A DNA stretch of 64,000 nt from JACCYI01 sp963828075. GTDB taxonomy: Bacteria; Actinomycetota; Thermoleophilia; Solirubrobacterales; Solirubrobacteraceae. The notes below the pieces were generated by a model, which was not told the origin of the DNA, made no database searches, and saw nothing but the letters and a program-made list of their open reading frames with translations. The translations under genes were made by a program, and so were the position numbers. Where the stretch lies: NCBI GenBank assembly GCA_963828075.1, contig CAWHDH010000017.1, positions 372,001 through 436,000 of the forward strand. The letters are read 5' to 3'. How positions within the stretch are numbered: position 1 is the stretch's first letter; every line of letters starts with the position of its first letter. Positions 29,519 to 38,000 of the stretch are shown here, piece by piece.

Positions 29519-29824
29519 TTGTTCGTCGCGATCCTGCGCGTGCACCTGCACTTCCCCGACTCGGGTTCGCTGAAGGCGAAGCGGTCCGATCTCAACTCGA
29601 TCAAGGCCCACCTGCGCCAGCGCCACGGCGCGTCGGTGGCCGAGGTCGCGCATCAGGACAGCTGGCAGCGCTCGACGCTCGCCGTCGCGGTGGTCGGCCG
29701 CTCGGCCACCACGGCCACCGAGCGCGCCGACGACGTCGGGCGCTACCTCGACGCGCGCCTGCCCCAGGGCGTGCGCGTGGAGCGGATCCTCACCTCCTGG
29801 AGCGACCTGGAGGCTCTAGGATGA
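29519..29824 (+). CDS. ylxP: DUF503 (YlxP-like) protein
   Basis: Product of 101 residues. It contains the family pattern LRVHLHFPDSGSLKAKRSDL and AEVAHQDSWQRSTLAVAVV. DUF503 proteins sit between infB and rbfA in many Firmicutes and actinobacteria and are thought to assist ribosome biogenesis; no activity is firmly known. The TTG start is five bases after the infB stop. The stop overlaps the rbfA ATG (ATGA). Confidence 0.9.
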   Translation: MFVAILRVHLHFPDSGSLKAKRSDLNSIKAHLRQRHGASVAEVAHQDSWQRSTLAVAVVGRSATTATERADDVGRYLDARLPQGVRVERILTSWSDLEALG

Positions 29825-30165
29825 GCGCGGACCGCATGCGCCGGGTGGACGAGGCGGTCCGTGAAGTGCTCTCCGACGTGATCGCCTCCGACATCAAGGA
29901 CCCCAGAGTCGGCTTCGTCACCGTGACCGCCGTACAGACATCTTCCGACCTGCGCCACGCCCGCGTGTTCGTCTCCGTGCTCGGCGACGATCCGGTCCGC
30001 GAGCGTTCGCTCGCCGGCCTGCGCTCGGCGCATGGCTTCCTGCAGCGTCGCGTCGCGAGCGAGCTGCGCATCAAGCACACCCCGACGCTCGAGTTCGCCT
30101 ACGACGACTCGCTCGACCGCAGCCTGCGCATCAACGAGCTGCTCGAGGAGGGACCGGGCACGTGA
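29821..30165 (+). CDS. rbfA: Ribosome-binding factor A
   Basis: Product of 114 residues, a KH-like factor for 16S rRNA 5'-end maturation. Conserved parts include RRVDEAVREVLSDVIASDIK, DPRVGFVTVTAV, DLRHARVFVSVLGDD and the C-terminal LRIKHTPTLEFAYDDSLDRS. It overlaps both neighbours by four bases. Confidence 0.96.
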   Translation: MSADRMRRVDEAVREVLSDVIASDIKDPRVGFVTVTAVQTSSDLRHARVFVSVLGDDPVRERSLAGLRSAHGFLQRRVASELRIKHTPTLEFAYDDSLDRSLRINELLEEGPGT

Positions 30166-31169
30166 GCGTGGACGCGGACGGCGCCCGGGCCGGGATCCTC
30201 CACGCGCTGCGCAGCGACGAGCGCTTCCTGCTCGCCACGCACGAGAACCCCGACGGCGATGCCCTCGGCTCGCTCGTCGGCATGCACCGCGTGCTGCGCG
30301 CCCTCGGCAAGGACTCGCTGATGTTCATGGCCCCGCACGAGTTCCCGCTGCCGTACGAGTACCGCTTCATCGAGCTCGACGGGCTCGTCACCGAGCCGCC
30401 CGCCGACCTCGACGAGCGGACGATCGTGTTCCTGGACTGCGGCAACATCGACCGCAACCCCGCCGACGCGCTGAAGCGTCCGGGCGCCCGTATCCTCAAC
30501 GTCGACCACCATCACGACAACACGCGCTTCGGCACGGTGAATCTCGTGCTGCCCGACGCGTCGTGCACGGCGGAGATCATCTGGGACCTGATGGGCGCGC
30601 TGGGGCTCAGCCCGTCGCTCGAGATGGCCGAGGCGCTGTACGTCGGCCTGGTCACCGACACCGGCAAGTTCATGTACGAGAACACCGGCCCCCGCGCGCA
30701 CGTGATGGCGGCGGCGCTGATCGAGGCCGGCATCGACGTGCACACGATCTACCGGCGGCTGTTCGAGGGGGTTCCGGAGGCCAAGCTCGGCCTTCTGGCC
30801 CGCGGCCTCGCGAACGTGCACCGCTTCGAGGACGGCCTGCTCACGCTCACCCGGCTCTCGCGCGAGGACTACGAGGCGACCGGCGCCGAGGAGGCCTACT
30901 CCGAAGGGCTGATCGACCACCTGCGCGCGGTCGAGGGAACCGCGGTGGCGGGCCTCGTCCGCGACCGGCTGACGGTCGGTGCCGGCGCAGCGCGCAAGGT
31001 GTCGCTGCGCGCGGCCGACGATCGCGTCGACGTCTCGGCGATCGCGCGTGCGCAGGGTGGCGGCGGGCACCGCCGGGCCGCGGGCTTCTCGACCGAGATG
31101 GAGTGGGAGGAGCTCGTCGAGTTCCTCCGCGGGGCCGTGGCGACGGCGCTTGCGCCGGTCCATGGCTGA
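30162..31169 (+). CDS. nrnA: DHH/DHHA1 phosphoesterase (NrnA-like)
   Basis: Product of 335 residues. DHH-family motifs: THENPDGDALGS (motif I), VFLDCGN, VDHHHDNTRFG (DHH) and VGLVTDTGKF. The C-terminal DHHA1 domain ends in GGGGHRRAAGF. Such proteins degrade nanoRNAs to mononucleotides and dephosphorylate pAp; some act on cyclic dinucleotides. GTG start in a GTGA overlap with rbfA; truB starts inside its 3' end. Confidence 0.93.
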   Translation: MSVDADGARAGILHALRSDERFLLATHENPDGDALGSLVGMHRVLRALGKDSLMFMAPHEFPLPYEYRFIELDGLVTEPPADLDERTIVFLDCGNIDRNPADALKRPGARILNVDHHHDNTRFGTVNLVLPDASCTAEIIWDLMGALGLSPSLEMAEALYVGLVTDTGKFMYENTGPRAHVMAAALIEAGIDVHTIYRRLFEGVPEAKLGLLARGLANVHRFEDGLLTLTRLSREDYEATGAEEAYSEGLIDHLRAVEGTAVAGLVRDRLTVGAGAARKVSLRAADDRVDVSAIARAQGGGGHRRAAGFSTEMEWEELVEFLRGAVATALAPVHG

Positions 31170-31962
31170 CGGCTCCGACGGCGTCCTCCTCGTCGACAAG
31201 CCGCCCTCCAAGACGTCGCACGACGTGGTCGCGGCCGTGCGGCGGGAGCTCGGCCGGGGCGTCAAGGTCGGCCACGCCGGCACGCTGGACCCGTTCGCGA
31301 CCGGGCTGCTGCTCGTCCTCGTCGGGCGCGCCACGCGCGTGCAGCGGTTCCTGATGGCGCTGCCGAAGACGTACGAGGTCGTGGCTCGGCTCGGCTGGCG
31401 CTCGACGACCGGCGATCCCGAGGGGACGGTCGAGCGGGGGACCGACCCGCCCGAGCCGCTCGCGCTGCCGACCGGCCGCATCCTCCAGCGCCCGCCCGCC
31501 TACTCCGCGGTCCAGGTCGGCGGGGTGCGCTCCTACGCGGCGGCGCGCCGCGGGGAGACCCTCGACCTGCCCGAGCGCGAGGTCGAGGTGGCGCGCTTCG
31601 ACCTGGTCGGGCGCGGGGGCGATCGGGCATCGTTCGTCATCGAGTGCTCCGCCGGGACCTACGTGCGCTCGCTCGTCGCCGACCTGGGCGATGCCTACTG
31701 CCTCGAGCTGCGACGCACGCGGATCGGCGCGTTCGACGTCCGCGACGCCGACCCGTCGCGACTGATCGGAATCGACGACGCGCTCGCGCACCTGCCCGCC
31801 GTCCGGCTCGGCGCGGAGGCTGCCGGCCGGGCCGCGCACGGCGTGGCGATCGCCGGCGAGGCCCCCGGTGTCGCCAGGTTGCTCGACGACGACGGTCTGA
31901 TCGCGCTGGCCGAGCCGCGGCCGGACGGAACGCTGAAGCCCGTCGTAGGGTTCCGCGGGTGA
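31162..31962 (+). CDS. truB: tRNA pseudouridine-55 synthase TruB
   Basis: Product of 266 residues. It starts GVLLVDKPPSKTSHDVV; the catalytic aspartate is Asp43 in GHAGTLDPFATGLL, and the RPPAYSAVQVGGVRSY and CSAGTYVRSLVADLG motifs are intact. It makes pseudouridine 55 in tRNA. The ATG lies eight bases before the nrnA stop. The C-terminal PUA-like part is short. Confidence 0.96.
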   Translation: MADGSDGVLLVDKPPSKTSHDVVAAVRRELGRGVKVGHAGTLDPFATGLLLVLVGRATRVQRFLMALPKTYEVVARLGWRSTTGDPEGTVERGTDPPEPLALPTGRILQRPPAYSAVQVGGVRSYAAARRGETLDLPEREVEVARFDLVGRGGDRASFVIECSAGTYVRSLVADLGDAYCLELRRTRIGAFDVRDADPSRLIGIDDALAHLPAVRLGAEAAGRAAHGVAIAGEAPGVARLLDDDGLIALAEPRPDGTLKPVVGFRG

Positions 31963-32867
31963 AGATCACAATGCTCGCCGACGCCGAGTCGCGCCCCCGC
32001 CACGTCGCCGTGGGGGAGTTCGACGGCGTCCACCTGGGCCACCGCGAGGTGATCCGCGGGGCCGACACCGTCCTGACCTTCGAGCCGCATCCGCGGGCCG
32101 TCGTCGCCCCCGACGCCGCCCCCAAGCTCCTGACGCCGCTCGAGGTCAAGGCCGATCTGATCGCCGGCCTCGGCGTCGAGGAGCTGGTGGTCGTCCCCTT
32201 CGACGCGCAGTTCGCCGCCCAGGAACCGCAGGACTTCGTCGACGCCGTCCTGGTGCGGAAGCTGGGGGCGACGAACGTCTCGGTCGGTGACAACTTCCGC
32301 TTCGGCGCCCAGGCGCGCGGCGACGCCGCGCTGCTGCGCGAGCAGCCGGCGTTCGCGACCCGCGTGGTCCCGCTCGTCGAGGTCGAGGGCGAGATCGTGT
32401 CCTCGACCCATATCCGCGGGCTCGTCGTCGCGGGCGACCTCGCGCAGGCCAACCGTTTCCTCGGCTCCCCGTACCAGCTGCGCGGCATCGTCGTGCACGG
32501 CGACAAGCGGGGGCGCGAGCTCGGCTACCCGACCGCCAACCTCATCCCCGACAACGCCCTCTGCTATCCGGGCCACGGTGTCTACGCGTGCCGCGCGGCG
32601 GTGCGCCGGGGCGACGACGGGACCGGGGAATGGGACTGGTGGCCGGCGGCGACCAACGTCGGTGTGCGGCCCACCTTCGTGACCGGCCGCGGCGTGCTCA
32701 TCGAGGCGTACCTGATCGGGTTCGACGGCGACATCTACGGGCAGGAGCTCCGGCTCGCGTTCCTCGCCCGCCTGCGCGGCGAGCGCCGCTTCGACGCCGT
32801 CGACGGCCTCGTCGAGCAGATGCGCCGCGACGTCGACGACGCGGAGGGCGTCAGCAATCGCTCCTGA
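31959..32867 (+). CDS. ribF: Bifunctional riboflavin kinase/FAD synthetase
   Basis: Product of 302 residues from a GTG in a GTGA overlap with truB. The FAD-synthetase half has AVGEFDGVHLGHREVI, TFEPHPRAVV and the STHIRGLVVAGDL segment. The riboflavin-kinase half has VVHGDKRGRELGYPTANL and ATNVGVRPTF. An internal ATG at 31971 would also work. It converts riboflavin to FMN and FAD. It is the last gene of the rimP-ribF operon. Confidence 0.96.
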   Translation: MKITMLADAESRPRHVAVGEFDGVHLGHREVIRGADTVLTFEPHPRAVVAPDAAPKLLTPLEVKADLIAGLGVEELVVVPFDAQFAAQEPQDFVDAVLVRKLGATNVSVGDNFRFGAQARGDAALLREQPAFATRVVPLVEVEGEIVSSTHIRGLVVAGDLAQANRFLGSPYQLRGIVVHGDKRGRELGYPTANLIPDNALCYPGHGVYACRAAVRRGDDGTGEWDWWPAATNVGVRPTFVTGRGVLIEAYLIGFDGDIYGQELRLAFLARLRGERRFDAVDGLVEQMRRDVDDAEGVSNRS

Positions 32868-32877
32868 GGGTACCCTC
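32866..32877. promoter_or_regulatory. Palindrome containing the -10 box of the GGDEF gene
   Basis: GAGGGTACCCTC is a perfect 12-bp palindrome. It contains TACCCT (32871-32876), which ends 7 bases before the ATG at 32884, so the transcript would be leaderless. A repressor bound here would block polymerase directly, but no regulator is known. Confidence 0.5.
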
Positions 32878-32883
32878 GTTCGA

Positions 32884-33801
32884 ATGAAGGTCCTGGTCGC
32901 CCACACGGACGTGGAGCTGCGCCGGCGGATTCGGAGCGATGTCGAGACTCAGGACCACCAGGTCCTCGAGGCCGCAACGGCTGCCGCGGCGCTGGAGTGC
33001 TGCCGCGCGGAACATCCTGACGTCGCTCTCGTCCAGGACGGCCTGAACGCGTCCGAGGGCCGCGATCTGCTCGACTCGATCAAGCGCGACATCGAGCTGT
33101 TCCGCACGTCGGTGGTCATCCTGGCTCCCGACTCCGAGGTCGAGCGGGTGCTCGACCTCATGCAGCGCGGCGCCCATGACGTCCTGCGGATCCCGGTGGT
33201 GCGGGCCGAGCTGCTCGCGAGGATCCGCTCGGCCGAGCGCACCAAGGTCCTCCAGGAGGAGCTGACCGCGCAGAGCGCGCGGCTCGAGAGCCTGATCTAC
33301 GGCGACGAGCTGACCGGGCTGTTCAACCGCCGCTTCCTGCTCACGCAGCTGTCGGCGCTGGTGTCGGGGTCGCGCCGTCACGGGCGCCCGATGTCGGTGG
33401 TGATGATCGACATCGACCACTTCAAGAACGTCAACGACGAGCACGGGCACGCGGTGGGTGACGCCGTCCTCGCGGCGATCGCCACCACGCTGCGCGAGCG
33501 CCTGCGCGCGGAGGACTGGATCGGGCGCCTGGGCGGCGAGGAGTTCCTGGCCCTGCTGCCCGACGACGACGCCGAGGGCGCGGCCACCGTGGCCGAAGGG
33601 CTCCGGCACGCGGTCGAGCACATCGGCGTGCGCCACGGCGACCAGGTCCTGCGGCCGACGGTCAGCGTCGGCTGGGCGACCCTCGAGGGCGACGAGAGCC
33701 CCGACCAGGTGCTGCGGCGGGCCGACGACGCGCTCTACGCGGCCAAGCGCGCGGGTCGCAACACCACGCGCGGGGCTGCTACTCTGCGCCGTCGCGTATG
33801 A
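32884..33801 (+). CDS. Receiver-like GGDEF diguanylate cyclase
   Basis: Product of 305 residues. The N-terminal receiver-like domain (residues 1-118) keeps a possible acceptor Asp52 but has LRIPV where receivers have a conserved Lys-Pro, so phosphorylation control is doubtful. The GGDEF domain starts at DELTGLFNRR (141-150); the active site GGEEF is at 217-221 and an RxxD inhibitory site (RAED, 208-211) lies five residues before it, so active synthesis of cyclic di-GMP with product inhibition is expected. The stop overlaps the rpsO ATG. Confidence 0.92.
   Translation: MKVLVAHTDVELRRRIRSDVETQDHQVLEAATAAAALECCRAEHPDVALVQDGLNASEGRDLLDSIKRDIELFRTSVVILAPDSEVERVLDLMQRGAHDVLRIPVVRAELLARIRSAERTKVLQEELTAQSARLESLIYGDELTGLFNRRFLLTQLSALVSGSRRHGRPMSVVMIDIDHFKNVNDEHGHAVGDAVLAAIATTLRERLRAEDWIGRLGGEEFLALLPDDDAEGAATVAEGLRHAVEHIGVRHGDQVLRPTVSVGWATLEGDESPDQVLRRADDALYAAKRAGRNTTRGAATLRRRV
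33779..33784 (+). promoter_or_regulatory. Possible internal -10 box for rpsO
   Basis: TACTCT lies within the 3' end of the GGDEF gene, 13 bases before the rpsO ATG. It would allow rpsO to be transcribed independently of the cyclase. Confidence 0.3.
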
Positions 33802-34067
33802 GCCTGACCGCAGAACAGAAGCAGGAGATCACCGCCAAGTACGGCAAGTCCCCGCAGGACACGGGGGCCACCGAGGTGCAGATCGCGATGCTCACCCAGC
33901 GCATCAACGAGCTGACCGGGCACCTGCGCGAGCACAAGCACGACCACCACTCCCGCCGCGGGCTGCTCATGCTCGTCGGCCGCCGGCGCCGGTTCCTCAA
34001 CTACCTCCAGAAGAAGGACCTGGAGGGGTACCGCGCGCTGATTCGCGAGCTCGGCCTGCGCCGCTGA
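33798..34067 (+). CDS. rpsO: 30S ribosomal protein S15
   Basis: Product of 89 residues, the standard length. It starts MSLTAEQKQEITAKYGK; DTGATEVQIAMLTQRINELT, HKHDHHSRRGLL and RRRFLNYLQKKD are the S15 signatures. It overlaps the upstream gene by four bases and shares one base with the peroxiredoxin start. In many bacteria pnp comes next; here it is 9.9 kb away. Confidence 0.97.
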   Translation: MSLTAEQKQEITAKYGKSPQDTGATEVQIAMLTQRINELTGHLREHKHDHHSRRGLLMLVGRRRRFLNYLQKKDLEGYRALIRELGLRR

Positions 34068-34531
34068 TGGCGGTGCTCGGAGCGGGGGAACCCGCGCCCG
34101 AGTTCACCCTCATCCGGCACGATCGCACCGCCTTCACGCGCGAGGACCTGCTGGGGCGGACGAGCGTCCTGGTCTTCTACCCGTTCGCGTTCTCCGAGGT
34201 CTGCTCCGACCAGCTGAACGTCTACGAGGAGGTCCTCGACGAGTTCGCCGCCCGCGGCGCGACGCTCTACGCCGTCTCGTGCGACTCCATCCACGCGCAG
34301 CGGGCGTTCAAGGAGCACCTCGGGATCTCGATCGAGCAGCTCTCGGACTTCGAGCCCAAGGGCGCGACCTGCGCCGCCTTCGGCGCCCTGCACCCGGGCG
34401 GCTTCCCGCAGCGCGCGCTCGTGATCGTCGGCCCGGACGCGGTCGTGCGCTGGAGCTACGAGGCGCCGACCCCGGACGACCTGCCGGGCGCGAACCTGAT
34501 CTTCGACGGGCTCGAGCAGGTCGGCGTCTGA
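34067..34531 (+). CDS. AhpE-like peroxiredoxin
   Basis: Product of 154 residues, thioredoxin fold. The peroxidatic cysteine is Cys46 in YPFAFSEVCSDQL, the pattern of the AhpE group. Other cysteines (in AVSCDS and GATCAAFG) are not in the usual resolving position, so a one-cysteine mechanism is likely. It reduces peroxides using a thiol partner, and the adjacent DsbA-like protein is a plausible one. The ATG shares one base with the rpsO stop. Confidence 0.9.
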   Translation: MAVLGAGEPAPEFTLIRHDRTAFTREDLLGRTSVLVFYPFAFSEVCSDQLNVYEEVLDEFAARGATLYAVSCDSIHAQRAFKEHLGISIEQLSDFEPKGATCAAFGALHPGGFPQRALVIVGPDAVVRWSYEAPTPDDLPGANLIFDGLEQVGV

Positions 34532-35037
34532 CCGAGCTCTCCTCCGCGCCGCTGCCGCCCGTCGGACCCACCGACCACGTGCGCGGGCCGGAGGGCGGGC
34601 GGCTGGTGATCGCGTATGCGGACTTCGAGTGCCCGTACTGCGCGGCGATCGACGCCCGGCTCGGCGAGCTCCGAGTCCGGCTGGTCTTCCGCCACTTCCC
34701 CGTCCGCTCCAAACACCCCCGCGCGTGGCCGGCGTCGGCGGCGGCGGAGGCCGCGGCGCTCCAGGGGGCCTTCTGGCCGATGCACGACGCCCTGTACGCC
34801 GACCAGGGCCGGCTCGAGGATCCCCACCTGTGGGCGCGGGCGGAGCGGCTCGGGCTCGACGTGTCGCGCTTCGACGCCGACCGCCGCTCCGACGCGGTCC
34901 TCGCCCGCATCAAGGCCGACTTCACCGGCGGCCTGCGCGCGGGCGTCGTCTCGACCCCGGCGCTGTTCGTCGACGGCCACCTGCTGCCCGGACGCCCGAC
35001 CGACGACGCGCTGCGCCGGCTCGCCCGAGGAGGTTGA
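34528..35037 (+). CDS. DsbA-like thioredoxin-fold oxidoreductase
   Basis: Product of about 169 residues. The active site is ECPYC (Cys35, Cys38) after LVIAYADF, and the cis-proline loop is VSTPALFVDGHLLPG, with an inserted helical domain between, as in DsbA-type proteins that follow NhaA or stand alone. No signal peptide is seen, so a cytoplasmic role is likely. The conserved N-terminal segment PPVGPTDHVRGP lies upstream of the first GTG (34579), so a CTG at 34528 overlapping the peroxiredoxin stop (CTGA) is proposed. Confidence 0.85.
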   Translation: MTELSSAPLPPVGPTDHVRGPEGGRLVIAYADFECPYCAAIDARLGELRVRLVFRHFPVRSKHPRAWPASAAAEAAALQGAFWPMHDALYADQGRLEDPHLWARAERLGLDVSRFDADRRSDAVLARIKADFTGGLRAGVVSTPALFVDGHLLPGRPTDDALRRLARGG

Positions 35038-35052
35038 CGGCGGTCCGAGTGG

Positions 35053-38000
35053 GTGGGAGTGTGGGACGTGCCGATTTCCGGTCTCAGCCGGGTCAGGTCT
35101 GCTGTGCTTCTCGCAATGGCGCTCCTGGCGGCGGTGGCGTTCGCGGCGTCCTCGCGCGCCAGCGGCTGCACGATCACGTGGGTGGGCGACGTCGACGGCA
35201 ACTGGCACGGCTCGGACGGTCCGTCGGACACCAACTGGGATGACGACACGCTCCCGGGCGCCGGGGACCACGTCTGCCTGAACACCCTCGGCGCTCCCTA
35301 CTCCGTCACGCTGGGCGCGAACGCGACGGTCGACCACTACACGATCCAGGCCGGCGCGACGCTGGCCGTCACCGGCGTCGTCTTCCGCGCGACGACGGAC
35401 TCGACGAACGCGGGCACGATCCGGCTGATCGAGAACGGCTCCCAGTTGCTCACCGAGGACGGGGATGCGGCCGGTGCGGAGACGCTCGTCAATACCGGGA
35501 CGATTGCGATCCCGGACGTCGGTGGGGCTGGTGGCCGGCATGTCGCCGGTGATCTGGACAATCGGGGCACGGTCTCGGTCGCTCATCCGGAGGCGACGTT
35601 CCAGCAGGCGGCCGAGGGCCGGAGTCCGACGTTGACGAACCGGGGGTCGCTGACGGTGGCGTCGGGTGGGGCGCAGCGGGTGCTCGACGCGGTGCTGGTG
35701 CAGGACACCGGCGGCACGATCGAGGGGTCGGGCACGGTGAACGTGGTCAACACGACCGCCCGGCTGCGGCTGGCGGGCGGCGCGATCGAGTCCGGCGCGG
35801 ACGTCAACGTGGTTCGTGCGGTTCTGGAGGGGGTGGCGGGGTCGGCGGCGACCGGCAACGTCGATGTCGCCGGCGGCGAGTCGACGCTGTCGGGGCCGGT
35901 GACGGCCGGGGTGACGGTGGACATCGACTCGGTGCCGGGCAACCGAGCGATCCTCCGGGTTCCCGGCGGGGCGACGAACGCGGGGAGGATCAACCTCAAC
36001 GGGCCGGACGCCTCTCTGTGGACCGAGAACGGGAACCCCGCCGACACCGAGACGCTGGTCAACACGGGGACGATCTCGATCCCGGACGTCGGCGGGGGCA
36101 CGAGCCCGTATCTCGCCGGGGATCTGGTGAACGAGGGGACGATCTCGGTGGCGCGGCCGGACGCCACGTTCCAGTCGGGCGCCGAGAACCGGCGGCCGAC
36201 GTTGACGAACCGAGGGACGCTCACGGTCGCGGCCGGTGGCGCGCAGCGGGTGCTCAACGCCGTGCTGGTGCAGGACACCGGCGGCACGATCAGCGGGTCG
36301 GGCACGGTGAACGTGGTCAACATAGACGGCCGGCTGCGGCTGGCGGGCGGCGCGATCGAGTCCGGCGCGGACGTCAACGTCGTTCATGCGGTTCTGGAGG
36401 GGGTGGCGGGATCCGGGGCGACCGGCAACGTCGACGTGGCCGGCGGCGATTCGACGCTGTCGGGGCCGGTGACGGCCGGGATGACGGTCGACATCGACTC
36501 GGTACCGGGCAACGCGGCGGGACTGATCGCCCCGGACGGAGCGACGAACGAGGGCACGATCACCCTCAACGGCCCCAGCGCCGTGCTCGCCGCAGCCGAC
36601 GGCGACGCGGCCGACGCCGAGACCCTGACCAACGCGAGCACCGGCACGATCGCCTTTCCCGCCGGCGGGCCCGCCGGCATCCGCCAGATCGGGGGGAACG
36701 TGCTCAACGAGGGCACGATCTCGGCCGCGAACGGCGACGCCAGCTTCCAGGCGACGCGGGAGAGCCGCAACCCCACGCTCATCAACCGGGGGACGTTGAC
36801 CGTCCCCGCCGCGCTCCGCGTCCTCGACAGCACCCTCGTGCAGGACGGCGGCGGCACCATCAGCGGGCCTGGCCCGATCGACGTCATCGGCGGGTCACCC
36901 GAGGCCGTGTTCGAGGTCCGCGGCGGGCAGATCGCCTCGAGCGGCGACGTCAACGTGGTGTCCAGCGCGGATCTGTCGTTCGTGTCGGCCGCGGGTGCGG
37001 AGGGCACCATCGACGTCGTCAGCGATTCGAGCCAGCACACGCTCAGCGGCGACGTCCCGGCCGGGATCTCCCTCACGATCGACACCTCGGCGACGCTCGC
37101 CGCCACCGCCCCCTTCACCAACCACGGGAGGATCGCGCTGCTCGGATCCTCCGCCGCGCTGCGCGGGACGACGGTCACCAACGCGGGGACCATCGAATCC
37201 GTCTCGGCGGACGGCGGGGGGCGCGTGGTGGGAGGGACGTTGACCAACGAGGGCACCGTGGACCTGGAGAGCAACGTCGCGTTCGACGGCGCCGTCACCA
37301 ACGAGGAAACGTTCACCGTCGCCGCGGGCCGAACCGCGTCGTCCAACGCCGCGTTCACCCAGACCGCTGGCACCACCACCGTGGACGGGACGCTCGCGCC
37401 GGCGACCACCGACGTCGACGGCGGCGTGCTGCAGGGGAGCGGGACGGTGCAGGGCGACCTGCGCAACGCGGGCGAGGTCTCACCCGGGCCGGGCGTCGCG
37501 TCGCTGGCCGTCACCGGCGCCTACGCCCAGACCGCGGCGGGCCGGCTGTCGGTGCGGGTCGACGCGCCCGCCCGCGACGTGCTCGACGTCGGCGGGGCGG
37601 CCTCGCTCGACGGGCTCCTGGCGGTCTCCACCGGCGCTGCGCCAACCGAGGGACAGACCTTCCAGGTCCTCGACGCCGCCTCGCGGACCGGGACGTTCGC
37701 GTCCACGACCGGCACCTCGTCGGGCCCCTACGCGGTGCGCTACGACGCCGACGGCGTGACGCTCGTGACCACGTCGGGCGCCGATCTCCCGACGCTCTCG
37801 ATCGACGACGCGTCGGTCGCCGAGGGTCAGGCCGGAACGTCCACGGCGACGTTCGCGGCCCGTCTCTCCGCCGCCGCGACCTCGACGGTGACCGTGGACT
37901 TCGCAACCGCGAACCGGACCGCGCGGGCGCCCGGCGACTACGCGCCGGCCTCCGGGACGGTCACGTTCGCGCCGGGCCAGGTCGAGCGGCCGGTGACCGT

